Assembly (NCBI GenBank): GCA_017959195.1
Contig: JAGDBE010000219.1
Coordinates: 1-19,668, forward strand
From: Clostridia bacterium
GTDB lineage: Bacteria; Bacillota; Clostridia; Oscillospirales; CAG-382
Length of the DNA stretch: 19,668 nucleotides
Direction: 5' to 3'
The position numbers and the translations under genes are program-made. Of this stretch, positions 7,639-15,906 are shown piece by piece. Within the stretch, counting starts at the first letter, position 1. Every line of letters starts with the position of its first letter. The notes beneath the pieces were generated by a model. It was not told where the DNA came from, did not search any database, and saw only the letters and a program-made list of their open reading frames with translations.

Positions 7639-8541
7639 TTGTTTGTGAATAAATTGATAATAAAACTGCCGGCGCTTGCAAAATGCACCGTCATATCTCT
7701 GACGGTTGCCATGCTGCTCGCCATACCCGCATTCTGCTTCTCGGAAACGTACGGAAACACGCCCGAGGAAGAGGTCAAAGCAGGTGTTGAAGCGATAGAC
7801 GCCGGCCCCGTTGATATAACACTCGTAAAAAACGGCGAAACGTACAATTATACCTATTTCCCCGTCGAATGCGGCGAATTTCTGCAGTTTGCGGGCGTTG
7901 TTCTTTCAGAAACGGAAAAGGTAAGCGTGCCGGAAAACCTCATACTTTATGACGATATAGTAATAGACGTGTCCTCGGTGCAGTACGTGGAATATACCGT
8001 TCCCGAACGCATAGACTACGGATACGACATAACGGAAGTCGATACCATACCCAAAGGAACGACCAATATAATCTGCGAGGGCTCCTACGGCGAAAAAGCC
8101 GTAACCTATCTTGAAAAAAGGGTGGCGGGAGTCGTTGTAAGCAAGGAAGTCATTGCGGAAGAAGTAAAGATTCAGTCTGAAAACGGAAAAGCGGAATACG
8201 GAGTCGGCGGAACGTTTGTAACCCCCGGCGGCGACGAGCTGAAATATACGTATAAGAGATATATGGAAGCGACGGCGTACACCTATATGCCGGGCTATAC
8301 CACCATGACCACGGCGACGGGCGCGACGCTCGCAAAGGGAATTGTAGCGGTCGACCCGAGGGAAATACCCATGCATACAAAGATGTATATAACGTCCGAC
8401 ACCGTCGATTACGGCTACGGAGTGGCGGAGGATACGGGCGGACTCATAAAGGGAAATATAGTCGATCTTGCGTATATGTCGTACACCGAATGCATTAATT
8501 TCGGCAGAAGATATATGTGGGTATATTTTCTTGAAGAATAA
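7639..8541 (+). CDS. Secreted DUF348-G5-3D domain cell-wall protein
   Basis: This is a 300-residue protein. The TTG at 7639 is preferred because AAGGAG (7627-7632) ends six bases upstream; a GTG at 7645 is the alternative. Residues 1-36 form a signal peptide or membrane anchor. A DUF348-like module (about 57-111) is followed by a G5 domain (about 115-180) and a C-terminal 3D domain (about 208-300). The 3D domain has its three hallmark aspartates: Asp239 (AVDPREIP), Asp265 (EDTGG) and Asp276 (NIVDLA). This architecture resembles YabE and related Rpf/Sps-like proteins, whose 3D domain is related to MltA-type lytic transglycosylases. It therefore probably remodels peptidoglycan outside the membrane. 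It is monocistronic, with its own promoter and no convincing terminator before the next promoter. Confidence 0.9.
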   Translation: MFVNKLIIKLPALAKCTVISLTVAMLLAIPAFCFSETYGNTPEEEVKAGVEAIDAGPVDITLVKNGETYNYTYFPVECGEFLQFAGVVLSETEKVSVPENLILYDDIVIDVSSVQYVEYTVPERIDYGYDITEVDTIPKGTTNIICEGSYGEKAVTYLEKRVAGVVVSKEVIAEEVKIQSENGKAEYGVGGTFVTPGGDELKYTYKRYMEATAYTYMPGYTTMTTATGATLAKGIVAVDPREIPMHTKMYITSDTVDYGYGVAEDTGGLIKGNIVDLAYMSYTECINFGRRYMWVYFLEE

Positions 8542-8556
8542 ATTTCAAAAAAACTA

Positions 8557-8585
8557 TTGCAATTTCGGAAAAATTGTGTTACAAT
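8557..8585 (+). promoter_or_regulatory. Sigma-A promoter of the rimP-nusA-infB operon
   Basis: TTGCAA (8557-8562) and TACAAT (8580-8585) are 17 bases apart, with an extended -10 TGT at 8577-8579. The predicted start is near 8592, giving a leader of about 82 bases that contains the hairpin at 8609-8637. Confidence 0.85.
8560..8576. promoter_or_regulatory. Inverted repeat in the -35/-10 spacer (possible operator)
   Basis: CAATTT (8560-8565) and AAATTG (8571-8576) form an inverted repeat around CGGAA, sitting inside the promoter spacer. A repressor there would block RNA polymerase. The 13-base AATTTCGGAAAAA at its core also occurs at 7535-7547, just upstream of the G5/3D promoter. AT-rich chance similarity is a real alternative. 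Confidence 0.3.
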
Positions 8586-8608
8586 ACGTACAGAAGGAAT
8601 ATGGATGT

Positions 8609-8650
8609 TAAGGAGCGGCGAAACAAACCGCTCCTTACTGTTTAAGTTTT
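8609..8650 (+). terminator. Leader hairpin / putative attenuator of the nusA operon
   Basis: A 10-bp stem (TAAGGAGCGG at 8609-8618 with CCGCTCCTTA at 8628-8637) has a 9-base loop and is followed by an interrupted T tract (CTGTTTAAGTTTT). It lies downstream of the operon promoter and before rimP, so it is transcribed in the leader. The broken T tract is typical of weak terminators that need NusA. It may also end transcripts from the G5/3D gene. Confidence 0.65.
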
Positions 8651-8673
8651 GAAAGGAAAACGGTTAAAATAAA

Positions 8674-9150
8674 ATGGCTGAAAAAAAGAAAACGAACGTC
8701 GCTCAGCGCGTGAAAGAACTCGTCAAAGACGCGGTTAAAGAATGCGGATGCACACTGTGGGACGTGGAATTTGTAAAAGAGGGCGCAGACCGCAACCTCA
8801 TCATATATATAGATAAACCGGGCGGCGTGTCCCTTACCGACTGTGAAATGGTAAACGACGCCGTTGAACCGATAATCGATAAAGAGGACCCGATAGAAGA
8901 AAGTTATTTTCTTGAAATATCTTCTCCGGGCATCGAGAGGGAATTAAAGACCCCCGAACAGATAAAGGCTTTTGCGGGAAGCAGGGTCGTAATCAAACTT
9001 TTTGCGTCGGAAAACGGAAAAAAGAATTTTACCGGAACGCTTCTGCCTTACGACGAGGAAGAAAATAAGGTTTCGATAGAGGAAAACGGGGTAAAGACGG
9101 AATTTGCGCTCAAACAGTGCGCGCAGATAAAGACCGTTTTCGATTTTTAA
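8674..9150 (+). CDS. rimP: Ribosome maturation factor RimP
   Basis: This 158-residue cytoplasmic protein assists 30S subunit maturation. The family core is clear: an N-terminal alpha-beta domain with LWDVEFVKEGADRNLIIYID (about residues 28-47), then SYFLEISSPGIERELKTP (about 81-98), the most conserved RimP stretch, and a C-terminal SH3-like beta barrel (about 100-158). Length is usual. It is the first gene of the operon, and position before nusA is the standard bacterial order. The only ribosome-like site, AAAGGA (8652-8657), is about 16 bases from the ATG, longer than elsewhere in this window, so translation may be weak or involve leader RNA structure. Confidence 0.96.
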   Translation: MAEKKKTNVAQRVKELVKDAVKECGCTLWDVEFVKEGADRNLIIYIDKPGGVSLTDCEMVNDAVEPIIDKEDPIEESYFLEISSPGIERELKTPEQIKAFAGSRVVIKLFASENGKKNFTGTLLPYDEEENKVSIEENGVKTEFALKQCAQIKTVFDF

Positions 9151-9183
9151 CTTTGTAATAATTATTTGGAGGATATAAAAGGA

Positions 9184-10488
9184 ATGAACGCAGAATTTTT
9201 CAAAGCGCTTGATATGCTTGAAAAGGAAAAGGGCATACCGAAGGACTATATGATGGAAAAGGTGGAAGCCGCGCTCTTAAGCGGTTTCAAAAAAGATAAC
9301 GGATTTGCGAACGTAAGAATTGAGCTCAACCCCGAAAAGCAGGATATAAAGGTTTATAAGCAGCTTACGGTAATAGACCCCGACGCCGAGGAGGATATCC
9401 CGCTTACGGCGGACTATAATTTCGACGATTTTGACGAAAAAACCGATAAAATCATTGAAATCGAGGATACCACGCCTTACGGAGACGTTTTCGACAACGA
9501 CGAGAGCGGCAATAAGCCTGCAATCATAAGAAGAAAGCACAGATTCAACGAAAAGACCGAAATTACGCTTGAAGACGCAAAAAAAATCGCTAAAAAGTAT
9601 AAGATAGGCGATATCGTTGAAATCGAAATAAAACCCAAAAATTTCGGCAGAATTTCCGCCCAGACCGCAAAGCAGGTTATAATCCAGGGTATAAGAGAAG
9701 CCGAAAGAGACAGAATGGTAAAGGAATACGAGAGCAAAAAGGAAGAAATCGTAACCGTTATCGTGTCGAGAATCGACCCCATAACCGGCAACGCGCAGGT
9801 TGAACTCGGAAGAAACGAGGTAACCCTCTTCAAAAACGAGCAGATACCGGGAGAATCGTTTACCGAAGGCGACAGAATAAAGGTTTACGTAACCGTTGTC
9901 AAAAAAGAGACCAAGGGCCCGTCTATCATCCTTTCGAGAAGACATCCGGGACTCGTAAAGAGACTCTTTGAACTCGAAGTGCCTGAAATTCAGGACGGAA
10001 CGGTAATAATCCACTCCATAGCAAGAGAAGCCGGCTCCAGAACCAAAATCGCCGTGTATTCGAGAGACGAAAACGTCGACCCGATAGGCGCGTGCATCGG
10101 TCCCAAGGGCATAAGAAAGAACAGCATAACAAACGAAATCAGGGGCGAAAAGATAGATATAATCAAATACAGCGAATCCCCCGAAAAGTTCATCAGAGCG
10201 GCGCTTGCGCCCGCAACCGTCGTTTCCGTAACCGAGACGGGAGACCGCTCGTGCAGAGTGCTCGTCGAGGACGACCAGCTTTCGCTCGCAATAGGAAAAG
10301 AAGGCCAGAACGCAAGACTTGCGGCACGCCTTACGGGTTACAGCAAGATAGATATAAAGAGCGTTTCGTCGGCAAGAAGCGCGGCGTTCAACGATATAAT
10401 CGAGGGAAGAAACCAGGCGTCGAGCTCGTTCGGAGAAAACCTTGCTCAGGCGCTTAAATCCGCGATGAATTCCGGCGACGGCGAATAA
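9184..10488 (+). CDS. nusA: Transcription termination/antitermination factor NusA
   Basis: This 434-residue protein binds RNA polymerase and nascent RNA, controlling pausing and termination. The ATG at 9184 is chosen because GGAGGA (9168-9173) is 10 bases upstream; an in-frame TTG at 9166 overlaps that site. The N-terminal polymerase-binding domain begins NAEFFKALDMLEKEKGI. It is followed by an S1 domain (about 188-262), KH1 with IGPKGIR (about 305) and KH2 with AIGKEGQNARLA (about 371). There is no C-terminal acidic repeat domain, as expected for Gram-positives. The protein is about 60 residues longer than B. subtilis NusA (371). The excess is an acidic insert at about 68-126 (DFDEKTDK, GDVFDNDESGN) inside the N-terminal domain. 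Confidence 0.97.
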   Translation: MNAEFFKALDMLEKEKGIPKDYMMEKVEAALLSGFKKDNGFANVRIELNPEKQDIKVYKQLTVIDPDAEEDIPLTADYNFDDFDEKTDKIIEIEDTTPYGDVFDNDESGNKPAIIRRKHRFNEKTEITLEDAKKIAKKYKIGDIVEIEIKPKNFGRISAQTAKQVIIQGIREAERDRMVKEYESKKEEIVTVIVSRIDPITGNAQVELGRNEVTLFKNEQIPGESFTEGDRIKVYVTVVKKETKGPSIILSRRHPGLVKRLFELEVPEIQDGTVIIHSIAREAGSRTKIAVYSRDENVDPIGACIGPKGIRKNSITNEIRGEKIDIIKYSESPEKFIRAALAPATVVSVTETGDRSCRVLVEDDQLSLAIGKEGQNARLAARLTGYSKIDIKSVSSARSAAFNDIIEGRNQASSSFGENLAQALKSAMNSGDGE

Positions 10489-10516
10489 TATATCGTCGGA
10501 AGCGTATTTTTCAATT

Positions 10517-10550
10517 AGGAGGAAAGGCGTATAACGCCGATTTGCGAATG
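10517..10550 (+). promoter_or_regulatory. rnpM ribosome site with an intervening hairpin
   Basis: AGGAGG (10517-10522) is the only strong ribosome site before rnpM, but it lies 19 bases from the TTG at 10542 and 25 from the ATG at 10548. Between them GGCGT (10526-10530) and ACGCC (10534-10538) form a 5-bp hairpin. If it folds, the effective spacing drops to about 6 bases (TTG) or 12 bases (ATG). Confidence 0.55.
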
Positions 10551-10832
10551 CCACAAAAGAAGAAAAAGATACCGGAACGCAAATGCGTCGGCTGCGGCGA
10601 AGTAAAGCCGAAAAAGGAACTCGTCAGAATCGTAAGGACGCCGGAAGGCGGGCTTCAACTCGACGAAAGCGGAAAGCTTTCGGGACGGGGCGCGTATATC
10701 TGCCCGAAGAAAGAGTGCTTTGAAAAGGCTCTCAAGGCAAAAAGAATAGAAAAAAGCCTTGAAACGACTCTTTCGCAGGAGCTCTGCGATATGATACGGG
10801 AAAAACTTTCGGAGGTAAACCATGACGACTGA
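10548..10832 (+). CDS. rnpM: RNase P modulator RnpM (YlxR family)
   Basis: This small basic protein of 94 residues from ATG 10548 (96 if the TTG at 10542 is used) matches family N-termini as MPQKKKKIPERKCVGCGEVK. The hallmarks are R-K-C-x-x-C-G-E-x-K-P-K-K-E-L-x-R at about 10-27 and GRGAYICPKKECF at about 48-60. The cysteines CVGC and C-x(4)-C could bind a metal in this lineage. YlxR/RnpM is an RNA-binding protein reported to modulate RNase P. It lies in its standard place between nusA and ylxQ, and its last 11 bases overlap the start of ylxQ, implying translational coupling. Confidence 0.93.
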   Translation: MPQKKKKIPERKCVGCGEVKPKKELVRIVRTPEGGLQLDESGKLSGRGAYICPKKECFEKALKAKRIEKSLETTLSQELCDMIREKLSEVNHDD

Positions 10833-11175
10833 AATGTTTACCGAAAAAATAAAGGGAGCAATAGGGCTTTCGATAAAAGCCGGCAAATGCGCGATAGGCA
10901 CAAATGCCTGCCTTGATAAAATGAGAGCGGGCAGGGGAAAACTTCTCGTCGTCGCAAACGACGCGTCGGAAAACACAAAGGATAAACTTCTCAGCACGGC
11001 AAAGTGCTACGGAGTACCGTATTTGTTCTTTGACGCGGGCAAGGCGGAATTTGCAAAGCTTGCGGGGAAGAAGTCCGACACGGCGTCTTTTCTGATAACG
11101 GAAGACGGATTTGTGAAAATAATTGAAAAACTCGGCATTGAGATACACTTAACACACACGGAGGTGCTTAACTGA
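10822..11175 (+). CDS. ylxQ: L7Ae-family RNA-binding protein YlxQ
   Basis: This 117-residue protein has the L7Ae/L30e/S12e fold. Recognisable parts are the start helix with IGLSIKAGKCAIGTNACLDK (about 13-32), the strand-helix GKLLVVANDASENTKDKL (about 39-56) and the GVPYLFFDAGKAEFAKLAGK stretch (about 64-83). These proteins bind kink-turn RNA; YlxQ is thought to act in ribosome or RNase P-related RNA biology. GGAGG (10811-10815) sits six bases before the ATG and lies inside the end of rnpM, so the two genes are coupled. Its stop is 2 bases before infB. Confidence 0.93.
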   Translation: MTTEMFTEKIKGAIGLSIKAGKCAIGTNACLDKMRAGRGKLLVVANDASENTKDKLLSTAKCYGVPYLFFDAGKAEFAKLAGKKSDTASFLITEDGFVKIIEKLGIEIHLTHTEVLN

Positions 11176-11177
11176 TT

Positions 11178-14057
11178 ATGGCAGAAAAATATAAGATCAG
11201 CAATTTGGCAAAAGATATAGAGAAAAAGGCGAAGGATATCGTCGAATTATTGAAAGGCATGGGAAAAGAGGGCAAGACCTCTTCGTCCGTGCTTGAAAAC
11301 AACGAGATAAATATCGTGCTCGAGCATTACGTTTCGGGCAGCACCGTCGACGATATAAATAAATATCTTTACGAAAACGCCGAAAAGAAAGCCAAAGAGA
11401 AAAAGAAAGCGGCGGAAAAAGAAGCCGCTTCAAGCGCCGAAAAAGAGAAAAAAGCGGCCGCAAAGAAGCCGGAAAGCACCGAAAGCACCGAAAAATCTCA
11501 AATCAATGCCGAAAAACCGGAAATAAAGAGCAAACAGACGGAAAAAGTAAGAGAAAGCGCGAAAACTGCAGCTCCCGAAGCGCCCAAAGCGCCCGAGAGA
11601 AAGGCGTACCCGAATAAACCCGAAACGCGGACTCAGACTCAGCTTACCGATAAGCAGCTCGAAAGACAGATAAGCAAAATTCAGCGCGAAGGCGCTCAGC
11701 TTCTCAAACAGGAAGGCATAAAACAGGATATCTATCAGAAATTTGACAAAGGCGAGAGATTTGATAAGTACGCCAACGTCAAATTCACAAAAGACGGCTT
11801 TGTAAGCGAGCCGGAGAGCAGACAGGCAAAGCCGCAGCAGAAGCCGAAATACCAAAAGAATAACCAGTCGTCTTTCGGTAAAGATAAGGACGAGGACTCC
11901 CAGTCTGTACGCCAGCCGAGCCTGAAGCCGGTGTTCGATAAGGACGGCAGAATAAAGAGCAGATACGCCGGCAAGAGAATCGAAGGCGCAACTCCGAATA
12001 TCGACAGCGACGGCAGAGTAAGAATAGTTGATATAAGAACGAGCGAAGTCGACCTCTCCAAATACGACGAAAAACTCGATAACCTTGCCGATATGATAGG
12101 AACCGAAGGCTCCTCCAAGCAGGGCAAGAAAAAGAACGCCCAGGGCGGAATCCAGAGAGGCGTCGGCGGCAGAATAAGCCGCAACGAATCCGCAGCGCGC
12201 GATACCATGGCGCAGATGCCGTTCGTCAAGGGCAAAAAACAGAAGAAAAAAGGACAGCAGACCGCACCCGTTGAACCCGCAAAGAAGTTTACGGGTCCCA
12301 TAACGCTGCCCGAAGATATAATGATAAGCGACCTTGCCGCAAAACTGAAAATCACGACGGGCGAGGTAATAAAGAGACTCATCTCCATGGGACTCGGCAT
12401 GGACCAGGTCGGCGCGAATAAAATCGTCGACTACGATACAGCATACCTTCTCGCGGATGAACTCGGTATTGCGGCAGAAAAGGAAGTCGTAGTGTCGATA
12501 GAAGAAAAACAGTTCGCCGACGAAGAAGCGAACGCCGAGGAGAACTTAGAGCCCAGAAGCCCCGTAGTTGTTGTAATGGGACACGTCGACCACGGTAAGA
12601 CGTCGCTGCTTGACGCGATAAGAAACACAAACGTAACGGCAGGCGAAGCAGGCGGTATTACACAGCATATAGGCGCTTATAAGGTTAAAATAAATAACAG
12701 GGATATAACGTTCCTCGATACGCCCGGACACGAGGCGTTCACCGCCATGAGAGCAAGAGGCGCCATGGCGACGGATATCGCAATACTCGTGGTTGCGGCT
12801 GACGACGGAATCATGCCTCAGACGGTCGAGGCGATAAACCACGCGAAAGCGGCGGGCGTTTCGATTATAGTCGCAATCAATAAGATAGATAAAGTCGGCG
12901 CAAACGTTGAAGCCGTAAAGCAGGCGCTTACCGCGTACGACCTCGTTCCCGAGGAATGGGGCGGAGATACGATATGCGTGCCGGTATCCGCGCTTAAAAA
13001 GCAGGGTATCGAAGACCTGCTCGAAATGGTGCTGCTCGTTGCCGATATGAAGGAACTCAAAGCAAACTATAAGTGCCCCGCAAGAGGCATCGTCATAGAA
13101 GCAAAACTCGATAAGGGCCGCGGCCCCGTCGCAACCGTGCTCATTCAGGCGGGCATACTCCATAGAGGAGATATGGTCATAGCCGGCACCGCGATAGGCA
13201 GAGTAAGGGCGATGACCGACTATAACGGCAAAGTCATAAAAGAAGCGGGACCGTCAACGCCGGTTGAAATCACGGGACTTTCGGAAGTACCCGAGGGCGG
13301 CGACGAAATGAGAACCGTTGCCAACGAAAAGATGGCAAAGGAACTTATCGAAAAGAGAAAGACCGAAGCAAAAGAAGAGGTATTCAAGGCAAACGCAAAA
13401 GTATCTCTCGACGCACTGTTCAGCCAGTTAAGCGAAGGCGCAAAGGAACTTGCCATAATCGTAAAGGCGGACGTTCAGGGCTCCGCGGAAGCGGTAAAGT
13501 CTTCGCTTGAAAAGATTTCGAGCGAAGAAGTCAAGGTCAAGGTAATACATTCGGCAGTCGGCGGAATTACCGAAGGCGACGTAATGCTTGCGTCGGCGTC
13601 GAACGCTATTATCGTCGGATTTAACGTAAGACCTGATAAAAACGCGATAGATACCGCCGAAGCGCAGAAGGTCGATATAAGAACGTATAGAGTAATCTAT
13701 GAATGTATCGAAGAAATCACCGCGGCAATCAACGGAATGCTCGAGCCGGAATTCAAAGAAACGGTGCTCGGACACGCGGAAGTCAGAAAGACTATACACG
13801 TGCCGGGTATAGGCTTTGTTGCGGGCTCATATATCCAGGACGGCAAGATAACGAGAAATTCGCAGATAAGAGTCATCCGCGACGGCGTTGTGATTTATGA
13901 AGATAAGATAAGCTCTTTAAAGAGATTCAAGGACGACGTGAGGGAAGTTGCAAGCGGCTACGAATGCGGTATCGCGCTCGAACGCTTCAACGATATAAAG
14001 GAACTCGATATCCTTGAAGCCTTCATAATGGAAGAAGTAAAAAGAGAAGTAAAATAA
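11178..14057 (+). CDS. infB: Translation initiation factor IF-2
   Basis: This 959-residue GTPase brings initiator tRNA to the 30S subunit. An IF2_N domain is at 1-66. A long charged, low-complexity region rich in Lys, Glu, Ala and Gln follows (about 70-370). A second IF2_N-type domain lies at about 374-440. The G domain has GHVDHGKT (468-475), DTPGH (514-518) and NKID (568-571), then domains II-IV ending EEVKREVK. The protein is longer than B. subtilis IF-2 (716), and the extra length is all in the N-terminal linker. GGAGGTG (11160-11166) within the ylxQ end serves as ribosome site, 11 bases before the ATG. Confidence 0.98.
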   Translation: MAEKYKISNLAKDIEKKAKDIVELLKGMGKEGKTSSSVLENNEINIVLEHYVSGSTVDDINKYLYENAEKKAKEKKKAAEKEAASSAEKEKKAAAKKPESTESTEKSQINAEKPEIKSKQTEKVRESAKTAAPEAPKAPERKAYPNKPETRTQTQLTDKQLERQISKIQREGAQLLKQEGIKQDIYQKFDKGERFDKYANVKFTKDGFVSEPESRQAKPQQKPKYQKNNQSSFGKDKDEDSQSVRQPSLKPVFDKDGRIKSRYAGKRIEGATPNIDSDGRVRIVDIRTSEVDLSKYDEKLDNLADMIGTEGSSKQGKKKNAQGGIQRGVGGRISRNESAARDTMAQMPFVKGKKQKKKGQQTAPVEPAKKFTGPITLPEDIMISDLAAKLKITTGEVIKRLISMGLGMDQVGANKIVDYDTAYLLADELGIAAEKEVVVSIEEKQFADEEANAEENLEPRSPVVVVMGHVDHGKTSLLDAIRNTNVTAGEAGGITQHIGAYKVKINNRDITFLDTPGHEAFTAMRARGAMATDIAILVVAADDGIMPQTVEAINHAKAAGVSIIVAINKIDKVGANVEAVKQALTAYDLVPEEWGGDTICVPVSALKKQGIEDLLEMVLLVADMKELKANYKCPARGIVIEAKLDKGRGPVATVLIQAGILHRGDMVIAGTAIGRVRAMTDYNGKVIKEAGPSTPVEITGLSEVPEGGDEMRTVANEKMAKELIEKRKTEAKEEVFKANAKVSLDALFSQLSEGAKELAIIVKADVQGSAEAVKSSLEKISSEEVKVKVIHSAVGGITEGDVMLASASNAIIVGFNVRPDKNAIDTAEAQKVDIRTYRVIYECIEEITAAINGMLEPEFKETVLGHAEVRKTIHVPGIGFVAGSYIQDGKITRNSQIRVIRDGVVIYEDKISSLKRFKDDVREVASGYECGIALERFNDIKELDILEAFIMEEVKREVK

Positions 14058-14087
14058 AAAAGGGAAAATAGCCCGGAAGGAGAAAAG

Positions 14088-14483
14088 ATGCCGTCAAAAA
14101 GACCGCATTTTCACATAAACAGAGTAAACGAAGACATATCGAGGGAACTTACGTATATTTTAAGAGAAGTAAAGGACCCGAGAGTTGCAAATAACTTTGT
14201 AAGCGTAACGAAAACGGAAACCACGCCCGATTTAAAATACTGTAAGGTCTATTACAGCCACATGAGCGGCATAGACAAGGAAGTAAAGGCGGGACTGTAC
14301 TCCGCGATGGGATTCATCAAAAAGGAACTTTCGTCGAGGATAAATCTTCGTAACACGCCCGAAATTACGTTTGTAAAAGACGCGGGACTTGCGCACGGGG
14401 CAAGGATTTCCGAGCTTTTAAAGGAGATAGAGTCGGAATCCGTCGGGGAGAAATCAGCCGAAAATACCCCCGAAAACCCGTAA
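14088..14483 (+). CDS. rbfA: 30S ribosome-binding factor RbfA
   Basis: This 131-residue protein is needed for late 30S maturation and 16S rRNA processing. It has the KH-like RbfA fold with NRVNEDISRELTYILREVKD (about 11-30), DPRV followed by SVTKTETTPDLKYCKVYYS, and the C-terminal RINLRNTPEITFVKD stretch. The last 15 residues are a short acidic/Asn-rich tail. AAGGAG lies a few bases before the ATG and the gene follows infB by 30 bases, its usual position. The next genes are not the usual nrnA, truB and ribF. Confidence 0.95.
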   Translation: MPSKRPHFHINRVNEDISRELTYILREVKDPRVANNFVSVTKTETTPDLKYCKVYYSHMSGIDKEVKAGLYSAMGFIKKELSSRINLRNTPEITFVKDAGLAHGARISELLKEIESESVGEKSAENTPENP

Positions 14484-14532
14484 AAAAACAGCGTAAAAAA
14501 ACGTAAAAATCAATAAAAAAGAGGTGCTTTTC

Positions 14533-15906
14533 GTGAAAAAAACAGGAAATTTTGTCAACGTAATTCTTGTAGTTTTGACGGGGGCACTTTTTGTTTTGAT
14601 GCTCTTTCTTTCCGGCCGCTATATTGATATGCGCGTGAACGGAATAAGCTCGTCGTACCCGAAAATGCCCGAAAACGATAAATGGGTGCTTTCAAACGAG
14701 GAGTACGATACCAGATTCAACGCGCTGACGCTCATTTCGCCCGAATTCGAGGGCTTCAGACTTCAGAACGGAACTATGCTCGCAAGCGCATACGACGCAA
14801 ACGCGAGAAAAGGAATTTCGGACCTGCTTGTAAAATACCTGACGGTGCTCCTCCCGGAAAAGCCGGAGAGCGTTATATTCGAAAACGCGGATAAAAGGGC
14901 GGAATTCATTGAAAGTATAACGTCGTCGGGAAGATATATCTACGCATCGTTATATAACGAACTGCCGTCGGCGGCTATACTGCCGTGCATACTCGGCAAC
15001 GAAAAGAAAGAAAATATATCCGAAAGCGTTTTTATAAAAAACGTGTTTATTTTGCCGGATGACGAGGGAAATGCGTACGCATTGTGCTTCGATAACGACG
15101 GAAACTGCAAAAAATACTCTTTGTCCGAACCCGTGGCGTATGACGACTCGGAACTTGCGGCATATACTGATGTGAGGGGCTTTGTCAGCTTCGAATTTAT
15201 AAAATCCGATAAACCGGCAGCGGTTTTCAGCAAATCCTTCGACGTGTCTCCGCCCGTGCTTTCGAAAACGTCCGATTTCTACAATTATTCCGTCTATGAC
15301 GCGAATACCGCAAACTTGATGCGCGTCTTCGACTTCAACCCCAATATGATAAAGAGCATAAAATCGGCGGATAAGACCACAAGCTACGTCTATGACGGAA
15401 AAGAACTGTATATAGACCCAAAAAACACAAAAATAACGTATTACGGCTACGACAGCGGAATACACCTGTCCAGATTCTTAAAATACAACCCAAAGGAAAC
15501 GCAGTATTCCTTTGCCGATAAGGTGCTTTCCGTAAAATACCTCGTAAACTCCCTTGACAGACACGTCGCCGGCGCCGACGCCATGCCGTCGCTTTTGTAC
15601 GTTACCGAAAAAAGCGGAAAAATAGTTTTCGCGCTTAAATATATGTTTGACGGAATCCCGCTGCTCGACGGAAACCCCGATATACTCGTCGAAATAAGCG
15701 GAAATTATGTAAACAAAGTCGATATAAACGCCATATATTGCAGTAAAACCGAAGAGACGAAGCCCGTACTGCCGCAGAATAAGGCGAACGCGCTGTTTGA
15801 AGGCGAAAATTACGACGGTTACGGCGCGCTCTACGTGCGCGAAAGCGGAACGAATCTGCTGAAATTCGTGTGGACGGCGAGAAAGGACGGTAAAAATGAG
15901 TATTAA
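14533..15906 (+). CDS. yycH: YycH-like membrane-anchored regulatory protein
   Basis: This is a 457-residue protein. The GTG at 14533 is preferred (AGAGGTG at 14520-14526, spacing six); a GTG at 14524 overlaps the ribosome site. A short cytoplasmic start is followed by one membrane helix (about 6-30) and a long extracytoplasmic part of mixed alpha/beta character. This topology, the length and especially the overlapping YycI-like gene downstream suggest YycH, a negative regulator of the cell-wall sensor kinase WalK in B. subtilis. Sequence similarity visible by eye is low, so this call leans on context. No walR or walK is in the window. It follows rbfA by 49 bases without a terminator, so it may belong to the same transcript. 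Confidence 0.5.
   Translation: MKKTGNFVNVILVVLTGALFVLMLFLSGRYIDMRVNGISSSYPKMPENDKWVLSNEEYDTRFNALTLISPEFEGFRLQNGTMLASAYDANARKGISDLLVKYLTVLLPEKPESVIFENADKRAEFIESITSSGRYIYASLYNELPSAAILPCILGNEKKENISESVFIKNVFILPDDEGNAYALCFDNDGNCKKYSLSEPVAYDDSELAAYTDVRGFVSFEFIKSDKPAAVFSKSFDVSPPVLSKTSDFYNYSVYDANTANLMRVFDFNPNMIKSIKSADKTTSYVYDGKELYIDPKNTKITYYGYDSGIHLSRFLKYNPKETQYSFADKVLSVKYLVNSLDRHVAGADAMPSLLYVTEKSGKIVFALKYMFDGIPLLDGNPDILVEISGNYVNKVDINAIYCSKTEETKPVLPQNKANALFEGENYDGYGALYVRESGTNLLKFVWTARKDGKNEY

Noticed and set aside
8601..8645. 14-codon ORF in the rimP leader (MDVKERRNKPLLTV) as a regulatory leader peptide
   Set aside because: Its AAGGA site is only about 2 bases before the ATG and almost at the transcript start, so efficient translation is unlikely. 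It spans the hairpin by chance, though ribosome profiling could reopen the question.
9277..10554. Long open frame on the minus strand (425 codons) opposite nusA
   Set aside because: It mirrors the codon bias of nusA, which has an unmistakable product; the antisense frame has no ribosome site and a Tyr/Arg/Ser-heavy composition typical of shadow frames.
11380..12290. Charged low-complexity part of infB as a separate gene or repeat insertion
   Set aside because: Variable Lys/Glu/Ala-rich linkers are normal between the N-terminal and GTPase domains of IF-2, and the frame is continuous.
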